A stretch of DNA of 64,000 bases from Ashinkailepas kermadecensis (taxonomy: Eukaryota; Arthropoda; Thecostraca; Neolepadidae). Where the stretch lies: the NCBI GenBank assembly GCA_034440615.1, contig JAOTOM010001619.1:1-64000 (forward strand). The letters run 5' to 3'. Below, piece after piece: positions 10,171 to 21,660 of the stretch. The position numbers were made by a program, and so were the translations under genes. Positions within the stretch are counted from its first letter, which is position 1, and every line of letters begins with the position of its first letter. The notes under the pieces were generated by a model, which worked only from the letters and a program-made list of their open reading frames with translations, ran no database searches and was not told the origin of the DNA.

Positions 10171-11850
10171 CGGCAGTCCGGCTCACGGAGCTCGTGTCGT
10201 ATTAGTGCGCTTGGTTAGGTATAACACGAACATGTGGCATTCAACACCAATTACACCGTGGCTACCAGACGAGAAAGCCGATGTGTACGAGGACCACAAA
10301 ATACGAGAGACTTTGTGCAGTGACATGGCAGTGATGCTATTTCTTTATCATTGGGTCCTTTGTTACCTGCTACGACTGAACCGAAATGAATCCTGACCAT
10401 GAGCGGAGAACGTTATATGACGGATGTGGCCTATGCCACACCAATGTTGCTGAGACTTCATATGAAACCTAAGGTGATTTACTGGAAACAATGGCATCAA
10501 AAACGTAATTTGCTCTACGAACTTTGACTGTCATCCTGTACTCATGACTAACCTATACACTAGGGTTCAGGGTGATGAACCCCTGTTGCGGGAAGGGTTG
10601 CCCTTTCTCCCAAATAGAAAACAAAGCTTTATCTGAAGAACAGTAATTATAACATAATTAACCACGATATTTGAAAGACAACTTTGCATTGTCTGTCATT
10701 TTGGAAAAGTTCCACTTCTGCTTCCATAAATGAAAGTTCTGTTCTACCTTCACCAAAATAGTTCACGAAACCATGCGTATGATATCGCAGCCACAAACCT
10801 ACATACACTCATCTGCCAAGAGGAACACGGGCACTCACCCAGGCTTCAAAACTTGGGCGGTCCCAGAGTCTACCTTGCAAACTACCAGGCTACCGTCCCC
10901 AGGGCAGTCACATTCGCGGACTGATTCAGCCTCAGGCGCGTTGAGGACCCAGTTCGAAATCGCTGGGACGGGTCTTGGCTCCAGTTTCATGGAACGCACA
11001 CTGGAGTCACGCCACGGAGAGGAAACTTGGTTCAGTGCTGTGTGGGGACCTGGTCCGGTCCCGTACAGAGATCAGCACGATCTTGTGTGGGGACATGGTC
11101 CGGTTCAACGCGAGTCCCCCCCCCCGCACCGGACGTGGGCCTCTGACTGGGCACATCCGACGTCGCCTGCGATATCTTATCCAGCCCCCACAGACATTGT
11201 CAACAGACACGACGCTCCCACATAGCTCGGGCAGTGCATGTTTGTACCCAAGATAGCTGGAGCAGTGTTAAGATTAGCCGGAGCGTGTTGCCTATGTGCG
11301 GCTGCGCACATGTGAGTGACACCAGCTGTGAAATTGCCCGCAGAAGCGGCAACTTTGAGCACTGTATGTGTGTCCGTAAGCAGTGTGCAAAGGTTGACCA
11401 CGAGTAAGCAAATTCGGGCCCGGTATGGAGGGGATTCGTGGCACCGAAACATTTATAACTGTGACGAATATATGGTTCAGAACATGACTGCGGCGACCGA
11501 CAGTAAATATAGCGGGAGACTAGGCTGACTGTATCTAGAAACAATATCGAGATGTAACAATGTTGCACCAAGTAACATGGGTGTAACTTTGTCTTATAAT
11601 TGTTACACCCAAAGTCCATGTAGGGCACATTTTCAGTGGACAAAATGCACAAACCATGACTTTCCTGGACTATTGGAGTACCGTATACCCTATACCCACT
11701 CGTGCTCTTAATTGTTACACCCATGGCTCGAAGTGTCGCATGCGCCTGGCCACGGGCGGCACCTATACCTTCGGAAGCTGTATAAACACCCGGACGGCAG
11801 TCATGAGGGCCGAGACCGACGAGTGGGGCTCAGCAGCCAGCGGTACTCAC
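10171..11850. other. No gene recognised; possible GAS2-like downstream intron
   Basis: Follows the GAS2-like donor site at 11850 on the minus strand, so it may be intronic. No exon with GAR-domain features was visible. Confidence 0.35.
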
Positions 11851-12339
11851 CATCTCATCAAGGCTCTTGAGGTCGTTGGTGACCACCTGCTGGGCGGGGC
11901 CGTACACCATGGGCGGCTGACCATCCTCATCGCCGTCCAGCTCGCCCTCCTCGCCGTCGCCGCCGCCGCCGCCTCGGCCGTTCTCGCGGGCGATCTCCCT
12001 GTCGATCTGCTGCTCGAACTGCACCAGCATGGGCGCGGCCATGCCGAACTTGGCGCCCCGCCTGGCGATCTCCAGCAGGCACAGGATCACGTGCTTCTCG
12101 TTCTTCCTCGACACCAGGTCCTCCGTCTCGAACATGAGGCAATCGAGCACGCCCAGCTCGTTGCACCAGCGGATGAAGTTGTGGATGTTGTCGCGTGCGA
12201 AGAAGGAGCCGGCGCGTGCGGAACGGTTGTACTGCACCTCCCAGCTTGGGATGCGGAAGCCGGCTGAGAAGCGACGGCCTCGGCGCACCACGTGTACCGA
12301 CTGGAACTCGTCAGCGCATCGGCGCACATTGTTGGCATG
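11851..12339 (-). CDS. GAS2-like protein, exon 2 (CH domain remainder and linker)
   Basis: 163 codons, phase 0 at both ends. Acceptor CTGTTCCAG precedes 12339; donor GTGAGT follows the ATG (Met) codon at 11851-11853. It continues the CH fold started in the 19 kb exon: HANNVRRC, then SFFARDNIHNFIRWC, LGVLDCLMFETEDLV, RKNEKHVILCLLEIARRGAKFGM, all hallmarks of the GAS2/GAS2L calponin-homology domain, followed by an acidic Gly-rich linker (about 217-237 of the joined protein). Family members link F-actin (CH) to microtubules (GAR domain). The GAR exon was not found. The open frame running beyond both splice sites is intron. Confidence 0.9.
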
Positions 12340-13138
12340 CTGGAACAGATTAAGTCCATCAGCAGCATGACAGGTCAGGTCAGATCGGACAAGGTCAACA
12401 CCAGTTCAGTCAGGCGAGGTCCGTTCAAAACCAAATCGCACCAGACCAGTCAGGTTAAACCAAAAGAACCATCGCGCAGAACCAGATATCGCAGTAACCA
12501 ATTTCTTGACTGATCTAGCGATGAACATTCCAGGCAGCAAAATTGATAAAAATTTACTTTTTCGGCGTCTTTTTATGGTCAGCACTGATGACATACCCAA
12601 AGCTTGCCACACAGGTTGCAGCTTTGGTGCAAGCAATCGGTACCGTTCACCGATAGTTTGGGGTGGTGTTGATGCATCCATCAACGGCTACTGATACGCT
12701 AGCGTGATCCTCAGTTACCAGACGACCTTTAGGGCCAAATATGACACCACTACGGACGGAGAAACCGGCCATCCCATGGTGGTCGCCACTTTATTTCAGC
12801 ACAGTTGTTTCCTACATTTGGCATCGCCGAAGTCCAAAGGATGTCTCCACCAATAGTGAAGCGGGTGGTGGCATCAACTCCAGATAAACCCACAAGCTTG
12901 ATGGGTAGTACCAGAAGCAGCACCACCAATGGTGCAAGTCGCGACTGGCTGGCCATCCAAAACAAGGGCCCGGCGGCGGGATTCGCCGGGCTGGACGTCA
13001 CAGCAGATAGACGACGTGAATAACTCAGCGGAATGTGCCTGCCCACTTCCGCGGCAGTTCAGTTCCGGACAGTGCCGTGGATCTGCGAGTTCCTTCAACC
13101 TGAGAGCGGCTGAACGGAAGACGATTAGCCGACAGCGC
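12340..13138. other. Start of the 6.7 kb GAS2-like intron
   Basis: Intronic sequence (intron 12340-19015 on the minus strand). 12.37-12.49 kb has loose repeats of CAGGTCAG/CAGGTTAA type. No exon seen. Confidence 0.6.
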
Positions 13139-14150
13139 GACTGGCAGCCCGGACTGCTGACACCAGCAGTGCACGATCGGCAGCCCGGACTGCTGACACC
13201 AGCAGTGCACGATCGGCAGCCCAGGCTGCTGACACCAGCAATGCACGCCTGGCAGGCCAGGCTGCTGACACCAGCAGTCCACGCCTGGCAGCCCGGACTG
13301 CTGACACCAGCAGTGCACGATCGGCAGCCCGCACTGCTGACACCAGCAGTGCACCATCGGCAGCCCAGGCTGCTGACACCAGCAGTGCACGATCGGCAGC
13401 CCGCACTGGTGACACCAGCAGTGCACGATCGGCAGCCCAGGCTGCTGACATCAGCAATGCACGCCTGGCAGGCCAGGCTGCTGACACCAGCAGTCCACGC
13501 CTGGCAGCCCGGACTGCTGACACCAGCAGTGCACGATCGGCAGCCCGCACTGCTGACACCAGCAGTGCACGATCGGCAGCCCGCACTGCTGACACCAGCA
13601 GTGCACGATCGGCAGCCCAGGCTGCTGACACCAGCAGTGCACGCCTGGCAGCCAGCACTGCTGACACCAGCAGTGCACGATCGGCAGCCCGCACTGCTGA
13701 CACCAGCAGTGCACGATCGGCAGCCCAGGCTGCTGACACCAGCAGTGCACGATCGGCAGCCCGCACTGGTGACACCAGCAGTGCACGATCGGCAGCCCAG
13801 GCTGCTGACACCAGCAATGCACGCCTGGCAGGCCAGGCTGCTGACACCAGCAGTCCACGCCTGGCAGCCCGGACTGCTGACACCAGCAGTGCACGATCGG
13901 CAGCCCGCACTGCTGACACCAGCAGTGCACGATCGGCAGCCCGCACTGCTGACACCAGCAGTGCACGATCGGCAGCCCAGGCTGCTGACACCAGCAATGC
14001 ACGCCTGGTAGGCCAGGCTGCTGACACCAGCAGTGCACGATCGGCAGCCCGAACTGCTGACACCAGCAGTGCACGATCGGCAGCCCAGGCTGCTGACACC
14101 AGCAATGCACGCCTGGCAGCCAGCACTGCTGACACCAGCAGTGCATGCCT
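13139..14150. repeat. 36-bp minisatellite, about 28 copies, in the GAS2-like intron
   Basis: Contiguous 36-bp units, each with the hairpin CTGCTGACACCAGCAG (6-bp stem, ACAC loop) followed by GTGCACGATCGGCAGCC or the variant ...CGCCTGGCAG. Variants recur in blocks (the ATGCACGCCTGGCAGGCC type near 13240, 13456, 13816, 13996: 6, 10 and 5 units apart), a higher-order pattern. Since 36 is divisible by three, several frames on both strands stay open for hundreds of codons; these are not taken as genes. Confidence 0.93.
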
Positions 14151-14875
14151 GGTTTCGCCAGGACGTCGCGTAGCGCGTGGCGACTCCTGCGGGCGACTGC
14201 CGCAGCACTACCGTCACCAGCTGCAAAACTCGAGCCGCAAACAGAGCGCCAGGAAAAGCACACTGCGAACTGTCGCCGGCCGGAATAAACTGTGCCTACA
14301 GCCTGGCAGACGGGTGGGTCATGGCGCGTTGGCACCACCTGGTACCACCACCATAATTGTTAATGCTGGACTTGTTGAGTGGCACCAGCGTCACCAAGAA
14401 TTTCACTTCTACGGTTGACCACCGATGCTACTTATATTTCTGCTAATTAAAATATGAGCATATCGGAGCGATACTGAGGCTGATGTTTAATATAGCCGCC
14501 TCGGTAGACTAGTTGACATGTCGCCGGCCTTTAGTTTCCTTTTTCCGGCAAAGCGGGGATCGAGTCTCTGCACGCATTCGCATTTAGCCCATGTCTGGGA
14601 CGGTCAGCTCGAAACTGATCACATAAGGCTCCAGAACAGACGACGGGGCGACTGAGTCTGAGTACTGGCGGCACTCTAATTTACCGGTTAGAATCACACT
14701 ATTGAATTGGAATTACTCAATCATTTGGTGGGTGTAGTATCTCCGTGACAAGCTTTGCTTAGCATGGACTTCCAGTAAAGTTTCCCCAGCATGCACTTGG
14801 ATTCAACTCAAATAAACATGAATGGTAACGTCAATAGCCTGGAGTGCTGAAGCGAGGAGAGCCATTGAAGTGAAA
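14151..14875. other. Intron sequence, nothing recognised
   Basis: Mixed, then AT-rich DNA inside the GAS2-like intron without visible exons. Confidence 0.4.
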
Positions 14876-15145
14876 TTAAGGCATATTGACCTAATTTCTT
14901 TAGTATTAAAGATGAAAATATGAGCTAAAGAGACTTAATAAACGCATACATTCGATCACAGATCATTGTCAAGCTTATTATTAATGAATGCATCCATATG
15001 CAATGAATCCATCAAGATGCAAATAAGTCATTACATACTTATGTAAGCTTGACAAACACTTGTGATAGAATATATGCGTTTATTAAGTCTATTTAGCTGA
15101 TATTTTATCTTTCAATACTCCAGGAATTAGGTCAATGTGCCTTAA
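14876..15145. mobile_element. Fold-back (palindromic) MITE-like element, TTAA ends
   Basis: Two inverted arms of about 100 bp (14876-14977 and 15044-15145) separated by about 65 bp. The left arm starts TTAAGGCATATTGACCTAAT; the right arm ends with the complement (GGTCAATGTGCCTTAA). The arms differ at several positions, so the insertion is not recent. The TTAA at both outer edges would suit a piggyBac-type target duplication, but TA or another duplication is equally possible. Confidence 0.8.
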
Positions 15146-15204
15146 TAAAAAAGGCTATGTGCGCTGATCGGCAGATCAGATACTTCAGGAACTATAAAAC
15201 TGAG

Positions 15205-15413
15205 CAGTGGCGCCACCAGGATTTTCTTTCAAGGAGAAGGGGGTTGGTGACCAACACAAATTCATGAAACATAACGATTTCAGCGCGCTTCTCGCGCCGA
15301 ATAATTTTTTGGTTTGCATGCTAAGAATCTCAAAATGTTTTTTTGTTTTCATCTAGTGTATTCTTCGTTGCTAAGGGGGGGGGGGGTGCGGACTACCCTT
15401 GGCTGCGCCTTTG
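15205..15413. mobile_element. Possible small hAT-like MITE with poly-G
   Basis: Begins CAGTGGCGCCACCAGG and ends CCCTTGGCTGCGCCTTTG, an imperfect inverted pair typical of hAT-type termini; contains a 12-13 bp G-run. No clear 8-bp duplication, so the right edge is tentative. Confidence 0.45.
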
Positions 15414-17235
15414 CAATTGGTGACATAAATCAAACAGGAAGCTCACCAGCTTTTAGGACATTGTTAGAATACTTGACTGTAATTGATTAATTACATCGGT
15501 TAAAATACACAACTGTTAAAAAGGCGGAAACGGAAACCCGTAGAACTGAAGCATCAACTGGCACAAAAGAGCATGGCAATTGAAGTTTACTGGCAGGATC
15601 ATGTTTAACATATGAGGTTGGGACCCTGGTCCATGCCCATGCCACCTATCCCTGCCCACTGCGCGAAAATGCATTTACTTTGTCACGGGTGTCGATTTAT
15701 GAAAATAATTGTGAGACTGGACACGGAGGATAAATCATTCCTCGCACATTGCGTCACTGAGCTCCATATGGTCCACGCTAAATCATGAGAGCATTACGTG
15801 GTCGAACCAACACTGGGTGCTCAAACCCCTTCAAAGTGACAAAAAGCAACGCCAGTGTGCTTCATGTATGCTTTCGGCACACAGATACAGCAATGCTGCA
15901 TTTACTGCGAACAGCAATGATAAATATTCATTCGAGCGGTGCTCACAGAGGCGACCTCAAGCCGCCAGAACACCTATACAGCTGAGCACACACGCACGGC
16001 TCCGGACGCCACGTGACATGACGGACGCCGCGGTGAAACGGAGCGCCAGCCGCGAATGACAGGTACCCCGGCCGGGTGTCAACCCACGTCACGGATGCCA
16101 CACGTGACAACTCTGGATCAGAGCGACAGCCAGGCACATGACAGACAGCCAGACAACACGGGCACCACGTGACAGCCGCCGGTGCATCGTGCGGATCCAT
16201 CCGAGGGGGACGACGCATTTCATCCTTGGGAAAATGTCACGCTTATGATTAGTACAACTTGAAGCGATACGAAACGTAATGTCATAATTTGAGCGTGCCT
16301 AATTACAACACATCCTGCAGCTTGCTGTCCCTCGATCGTCGATTGACAGGTTTTTAATGCAGTGAGCATCACTGGTGGTGAATGAGTCATCTGCCTGCTC
16401 CGCTCAAGTGCAACGATAAATGGCGTCGGCGGCGATGTGAAGCCGTTACAGACTGATCACATCGTTTAAGCATTGTGCTCCCGTCGCAGACAGGGATGGA
16501 AAGTATTACCTCACTAAGCGTGCTTAAGCATCCCGAACTTCCTTTTGGGTGCCCGCATTTTTGTGGTTTAACTGATTCCCCATAAACATAAGCTGGAGGA
16601 AAAGCGTCCTTTTTAATTTCCTAGGCATTACTGAGGACTACAGCCTGCATTGGACAGGGTTACCCTCAGGCGGAATACCTCTACCACGGCCACGGAGGCG
16701 AGGGTGCGTAGCGCGCATGTCGTCATCCGGGAGGGGGGATGGGCCGAATTTCACGATGCGCCGTCACATCTATCATGGCCAGCATTGAAAATGGCGTAAC
16801 AAGCCCAGTCGGCAACAATGGCCGCGTCACACACTGTCGGCACGATAACGAACGGAGAAACCGGCCGTCGCCGGCGGCCACCTCCGGGAAACCACGCTGA
16901 TGGCCGATAGCCGGCGGCATGGTGCGTCCGAAACCGTGTCACGTGTCGTGCTGACTGCAGACCCCTGGCACATCCGGCCCCCAGCTGTCGTGCTGGCAGC
17001 CGCCACCACTCTGTACCAAAGGCAGTTGTCTGTCGCACAGTGCTATTCTGTCTCCCGCGGTGGGAATTTCGGCCAACGACAATTGGTTCTGCGAATTAAT
17101 TATTGGTTTAACCGCTTTAAGCCTACATACAGGTGAATAAACGATTCATGCCACCCGAACATTAGTTTTTATATAAAACTGATATCTGTTTGTGCGTGTT
17201 ATCATTATAACACCATCCACGTTATTAGCCTAACT
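15414..17235. other. Intron sequence, nothing recognised
   Basis: Continuation of the GAS2-like intron. 15.99-16.2 kb and 16.68-17.05 kb are CpG-richer islands without identifiable coding content. Confidence 0.35.
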
Positions 17236-17300
17236 TTGGTTGGTTACTTCGGCTTAGGGCGCATCGACTGCGTTGTTCATACAGCGCCCATTAGCCTAGC
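17236..17300 (-). mobile_element. Short retroelement tail fragment (family T), copy 1
   Basis: On the minus strand ...GATGCGCCCTAAGCC followed by AACCAACCAA. Shares this 3' end with fragments at 39566, 41423 and 50434, so it is a severely 5'-truncated SINE/LINE tail. Confidence 0.55.
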
Positions 17301-17895
17301 TTTACCATTCAGTTACCATCGGTTTTTCACTTGAGGATGCACTCGCCTTGTATCCGAAAATGCACATACGGTTGAGGAATTTAGCTCCATGAATGCACCA
17401 GAGTGGAACTGTTTACTGAAGTAACGATAAAGCACACTAGTGTTTATTGCAAGGCACTTGATTACAGTAGCGGGGCTACGATGGCTGTAGGGATCAACTT
17501 CCCTCACAGGGTTCATTTTTTCTTTTTTCATCGAAAGCTGTCCAGACGCAGCAATTGACCCTCCTTTAGCATTGATTTGTTCACCTACAAGTCGTTATTG
17601 CTGTGCTTCTACTCGGAAATACCAGCACAGTTGCTGCTGCAAATACCGAACCTGGGTTTGCCAAAAACAAAACTGGTGTTATAAAATGGAATAAACCATG
17701 CACGGTTCGAGAAAGTTCGCGTTGTAGCTGTCAATGTTGTTATTATTCCCTCAACACCTTCAATACTAGATTCTCCCCTCATACATCCGATCAAAACAGT
17801 GCAACTATTTCCCAGCTTAAATTTGTGTCAAGTAGTGTTCATCTATACCAACTTCATTCATGCCGGACAGACAGACGTTCACATTCAAATTATTG

Positions 17896-18055
17896 GGGAC
17901 GAGTGGTCTAGGGGTAAGATGCTCGTCTTACAATCGAAAGGTTGTGGGTTCGAGTCTCACCTGTCGCTACTCTTCGCCCGCGACCAATCGGCGTGAGAGA
18001 TTGGCGACGCTACATGACTCGACGGTCGACGTGACGTAAAACCAAGAACCAACCA
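17896..18055 (+). mobile_element. tRNA-derived SINE, copy 2, with target duplication
   Basis: Same SINE as at 7496. It is bounded by a perfect 15-bp direct repeat ACATTCAAATTATTG (17881-17895 and 18056-18070), which fixes both ends and shows that the element inserted by target-primed reverse transcription. It lies inside the GAS2-like intron, antisense to the gene. A and B boxes are intact. The tail is ACCAAGAACCAACCA rather than poly-A. Confidence 0.95.
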
Positions 18056-18070
18056 ACATTCAAATTATTG

Positions 18071-19015
18071 TTGTTGTCATTCTGATTTATGGTTCACATA
18101 CTATTTTGAGATCACGTCGGACTGCTTGGTCACGTTACTGGAGTCCGGACAGACCACTTCATGAGACGTGTAGACATGCTGCATAATGGCCTATTGCAAC
18201 CGTAATAGGGATGCAATGTCGCATGGAAATTAGCTATAGGCACGGATGAATAATAATGTACTATTGCAGGCATTGCAACTGCAGCACCAACCTTGGCTGC
18301 CGCAAAACCGACTTTCCCCAACATTTGCAGTGTTGCACCCAATATGCAACACCAAGTTCGCTCGCATGGCAACACCAATTACACAGCTGGGAACAGTAAC
18401 ATTCCTGCTGATATTGTATGCTTTAAAGCATTTGAAATGTTCCTACAATAGTCATGAGAATATAATATCCGTGTTGTTGTATCTAATTTACTTATGTAAC
18501 TTCATGATTTGGTGAAACCCATTCATGTATGCCATGTTCAGTCCATTTTTATTTCATTATGAATGGCACATTTATTTTTTTCAACCTGCCGAAATTCCCG
18601 CCATGTTTCAAGCATGAGCTGAAGATAGCTTATAAATACCCAAACATAGGCTGAACATGGCTCATAGATACCCTAGATAGCTAAGAGTCTGGCTCCCCTT
18701 GAACCAGGGACTCGAAGAACATGTTAACTGGATGCCAAGCTCGCTCCTCCCCTCCATCAGTGATCGGAAAATGTTTCATTCCAGGTGCAGTGTCGGTTAA
18801 GTTACATAATGCTTCATTTTGCGCTTCCATCTCCCCAAAAAGAAGAAAACATTAAACAGGTCACCGCTTTGAACTGGTACCTCGACCTCACATGACACAG
18901 ATCGACGAACGAACAACTAAGGGATGTCAGTAACTAACACGTTACTCCTAGCAATCTAGCAGATGGCTGGTGATGGGTACCGAGCCCATGGTTAAGAAGG
19001 AAGGTAAGCACTTAC
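18071..19015. other. Intron sequence near the GAS2-like exon 1 donor
   Basis: AT-rich to mixed DNA, no exon or repeat recognised. Confidence 0.4.
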
Positions 19016-19303
19016 ATCGCAAAGCACGACGCCCGTATCCAGCGTCTCCATGAAGTTCTCCGGTGACATTTCAAGATCGTACAACATTTTGAGCCACTCA
19101 GCCAGGTCTTCCTTCATCGCATACAGATACTCCTCGGAGGTCTTGAAGGGTCGGAACGGCCGCGGCTCCAGGTGCATGATGCCGTCGGCGGCCCTGTCGG
19201 GCGTGAACAGCCCCGGGCTGGACGGCGTGGCGGCGCTCGACGTCGCCGCGGAGACGCTGCCGGGCTCCTTCTGCTCCTCAAACGCCACGTCAGGTGGGGT
19301 CAT
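19016..19303 (-). CDS. GAS2-like protein, exon 1 (start and N-terminal half of CH domain)
   Basis: 96 codons from the ATG at 19303-19301 to a GTAAGT donor after 19016 (phase 0, matching the acceptor of the 12339 exon). That ATG is chosen because the same frame meets a TGA upstream with no other Met between. A Ser/Pro/Ala-rich leader (1-45) is followed by [20 protein letters not shown] and [15 protein letters not shown], the characteristic opening of GAS2-family CH domains (pickled-eggs/GAS2L group). Joined with the next exon, 259 residues are visible. Upstream is CpG-rich, consistent with a promoter. I do not know whether a non-coding 5' exon exists. Confidence 0.9.
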
Positions 19304-19730
19304 GGCTGGTGACACTTCAATGTCGGCGCGCGAGTCCGATTTTCAGACGCAATTCCCGAAAGCCACAAACACGTGCGCAGCTAGCATCCCAGCACGTGCC
19401 AGCACGACGGCGGGCAGACCTGGCGGCACGATCGGCTGATGCTCTGGGTGCGATATGCAAGGCTGCGGCCTCACATGGCCCTGGCCGATCGGAACAGAAC
19501 AGCGCGCCCACGCGGGCCCGGACCGCGAGAACCACTGGCCGGTCGCCCGACAATAACTGCGTCGGCGCGCGCCGGCCGCCGACTACAGCGCGCCGTCTTG
19601 AATCAAAACAGACCGCCTCGTAGTGGTGGGCAAGAGAAGCTCGCCCAACGCGCGCCGGTACCCATGACGCCGGCGCACGGCCAGGCTACCAGTCAGTCGC
19701 CAGGGGCACAGCCGTGACGCATATAACTTT
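19304..19730 (-). promoter_or_regulatory. CpG-rich 5' flank of the GAS2-like gene
   Basis: GC-rich block directly upstream of the start codon that ends abruptly near 19.72 kb. Inferred promoter/5' UTR; no core motif identified. Confidence 0.4.
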
Positions 19731-21465
19731 ACTAGGGTTGTCACCATGCAGTTTGAATAGAGAGACGGGGTGGTGACAGGGATTCTGGTTCATAATTGTG
19801 AATACATACTGACGAACATATGACATGCACACAGGATTTTTGTACGCAGTCTGCTGTTGTTTTGAAAGGCCAAGCGTGGAGCGTAGGTATATTGATTTAT
19901 CTATGTAATGCACGAGTGACCATATGACTTGAAATCCCACAAATAATTAGCACAAACTGCAACTGCAATAGGGTAGAATTACCCTGATGAATAATTTAAG
20001 CATCATGCATGAAGACATCAGTGAAACACGAAATTATAGAGGATAAAAGAAGGTATGAAATGTTCAATTGGAGATGGGGAGAGGTGTAGAAGGAACGGTT
20101 CCTGAGTCACCGCACCCACGTAACGACTTCGAGCTTGATTACGATCTCATGAAGCAAACCAATGTAGCTGACCATTGCACCTACCCTTGATGATACTGCA
20201 CCTACAATACTGACGGATCTCGGACTTGTTTAATGGGAACGTGACAAAATTCCGAGGAGGCGTCTTTGCATTCCGGGGGGGGGGGGTGCCTTCAGCTCGA
20301 AAATTCACCGAGCGGGGAGGGGGTGCGCTCGACCCTCTTGCAGGGACGCCTTTTCTACTCGGAGGGGCGCCTTTCCAGTTGGGGGCTGGGGACTTCTTCG
20401 CCTCCCTTGTCCCATGGCCTGCAGCAAGGAAGATTAATGTCACACACCGAACAAATATACAACACTTCATTGACGCAACAAATGATAAATCACCTTCTCA
20501 TTACAAAAGCACATAGGTGACGAGAACTCCTGGCATAGGCGAGAACTCTAGGCCGCTCCAGGCGATAACGCGACCTTATCACTAATCGGAAGGTAAATGC
20601 TCGAGACATTCTAAAACTCTACAATGGGCCTCCCGAAGAGCCAAACTATGGATGTTGTCGATGGATTTCGGCTCATATGCAGCTTATCTCACATGCAGCT
20701 CGGCTCACATCATGTAGTATACGATGTTGAATGATTTGAGCTCGGTGACTACGAAAGACATTTCCTCTGGTCGCAAGTGTCTTCAAATAGGTTTCATACT
20801 ATAGCTGTAGCGGTGTTTTGGTTGAGCGTTTTGGTGAAATGTGACACTGTTTCTTTTTGCTGACTGGCAGTGTTCTGTGTTTAGAATGAAATATTTCAAA
20901 TTCCCAATTGCATTGATATTCGTCATCAGTTGCATGTCCTTTGGTAGTATTTTTAATTAACACTCCACGAGACAAATGAGCAATGTGAAATATTGCAAAG
21001 ACTCTCAACAAAGTGAACGAAAAATGCATTGCTTTTTAAGGAGTTAAGGATACGAAATGGCTTGCGCCTGAAGTTGTCCCATGCATCAATATATATATAC
21101 ATATACATATATATATATATATGTATATTCATATCCACATATCAGAAGCGCAATATAGCCGAAGCAGCTGACGCGCCAAAATCAAAACTACATACACAAA
21201 TCCATAGATAGTTTATCCATATTGGATTTATGTGGGAAATGATGTATTTTACTTCCTCCCTTAGCGCACACAAAGAAAATACATCGGTATGCTGTATTTC
21301 GGTCAGCTCAATTGGTTGTTTTATCATCAACACATTCGATGCAATGTACATTTCGCATACTTTACTGGTGAGGTGTCCAGAGGGAGGAAAAGAGCCTTCG
21401 AGAATGCCCTCAATTCACTTTCACTGCAGTTTCCGCTGTTCCTTCTTCCTCAGCCGACTGATCTT
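19731..21465. other. No gene recognised
   Basis: AT-rich flank. Contains a G-tract block at 20.22-20.40 kb (GGGGCGCC-type, related to family X below) and a short (AT)n tract at about 21090-21121. No coding content recognised. Confidence 0.4.
20225..20400. repeat. Possible family X fragment (G-tract/GGGGCGCC type)
   Basis: Contains a run of about 12 G, GGGGGTGCGCTCGA and GAGGGGCGCCTTTCC, patterns also seen at 36.4-36.6 kb. No ends defined. Confidence 0.4.
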
Positions 21466-21660
21466 GAAAGCTGGCTACTCGGGCCGGTATTAACGAGTTC
21501 TAGGACGGGGATATAACACTCGACACTCGGAAGCTAGCTACACGGTCCGGTGCTAATGAGTTCTATAGCGGGGACCAACCACTCAACACTCGGAAGCTGG
21601 CTACGCGGGCCGGTGCAACGAGTTCTAGGGCAGGGACCTACCACTCGACACTCGGAAGCA
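21466..21660. repeat. 63-bp tandem repeat, 3 copies
   Basis: Units start at 21466, 21529 and 21592 with GAAGCTGGCTAC (variants), followed by a GGCCGGTGC... ACGAGTTCTA... ACTCGACACTCG pattern; a truncated fourth start lies at 21654. Spacing is 63, 63, 62 bp. Confidence 0.85.

Noticed and set aside
13139..14150. CRISPR-like regular repeats
   Set aside because: Units are contiguous without unique spacers, and the DNA is eukaryotic.
12874..14226. Long Cys/Ala/Ser-rich repeat proteins on both strands
   Set aside because: Produced by the 36-bp tandem repeat; several frames are open at once and the locus lies inside an intron.
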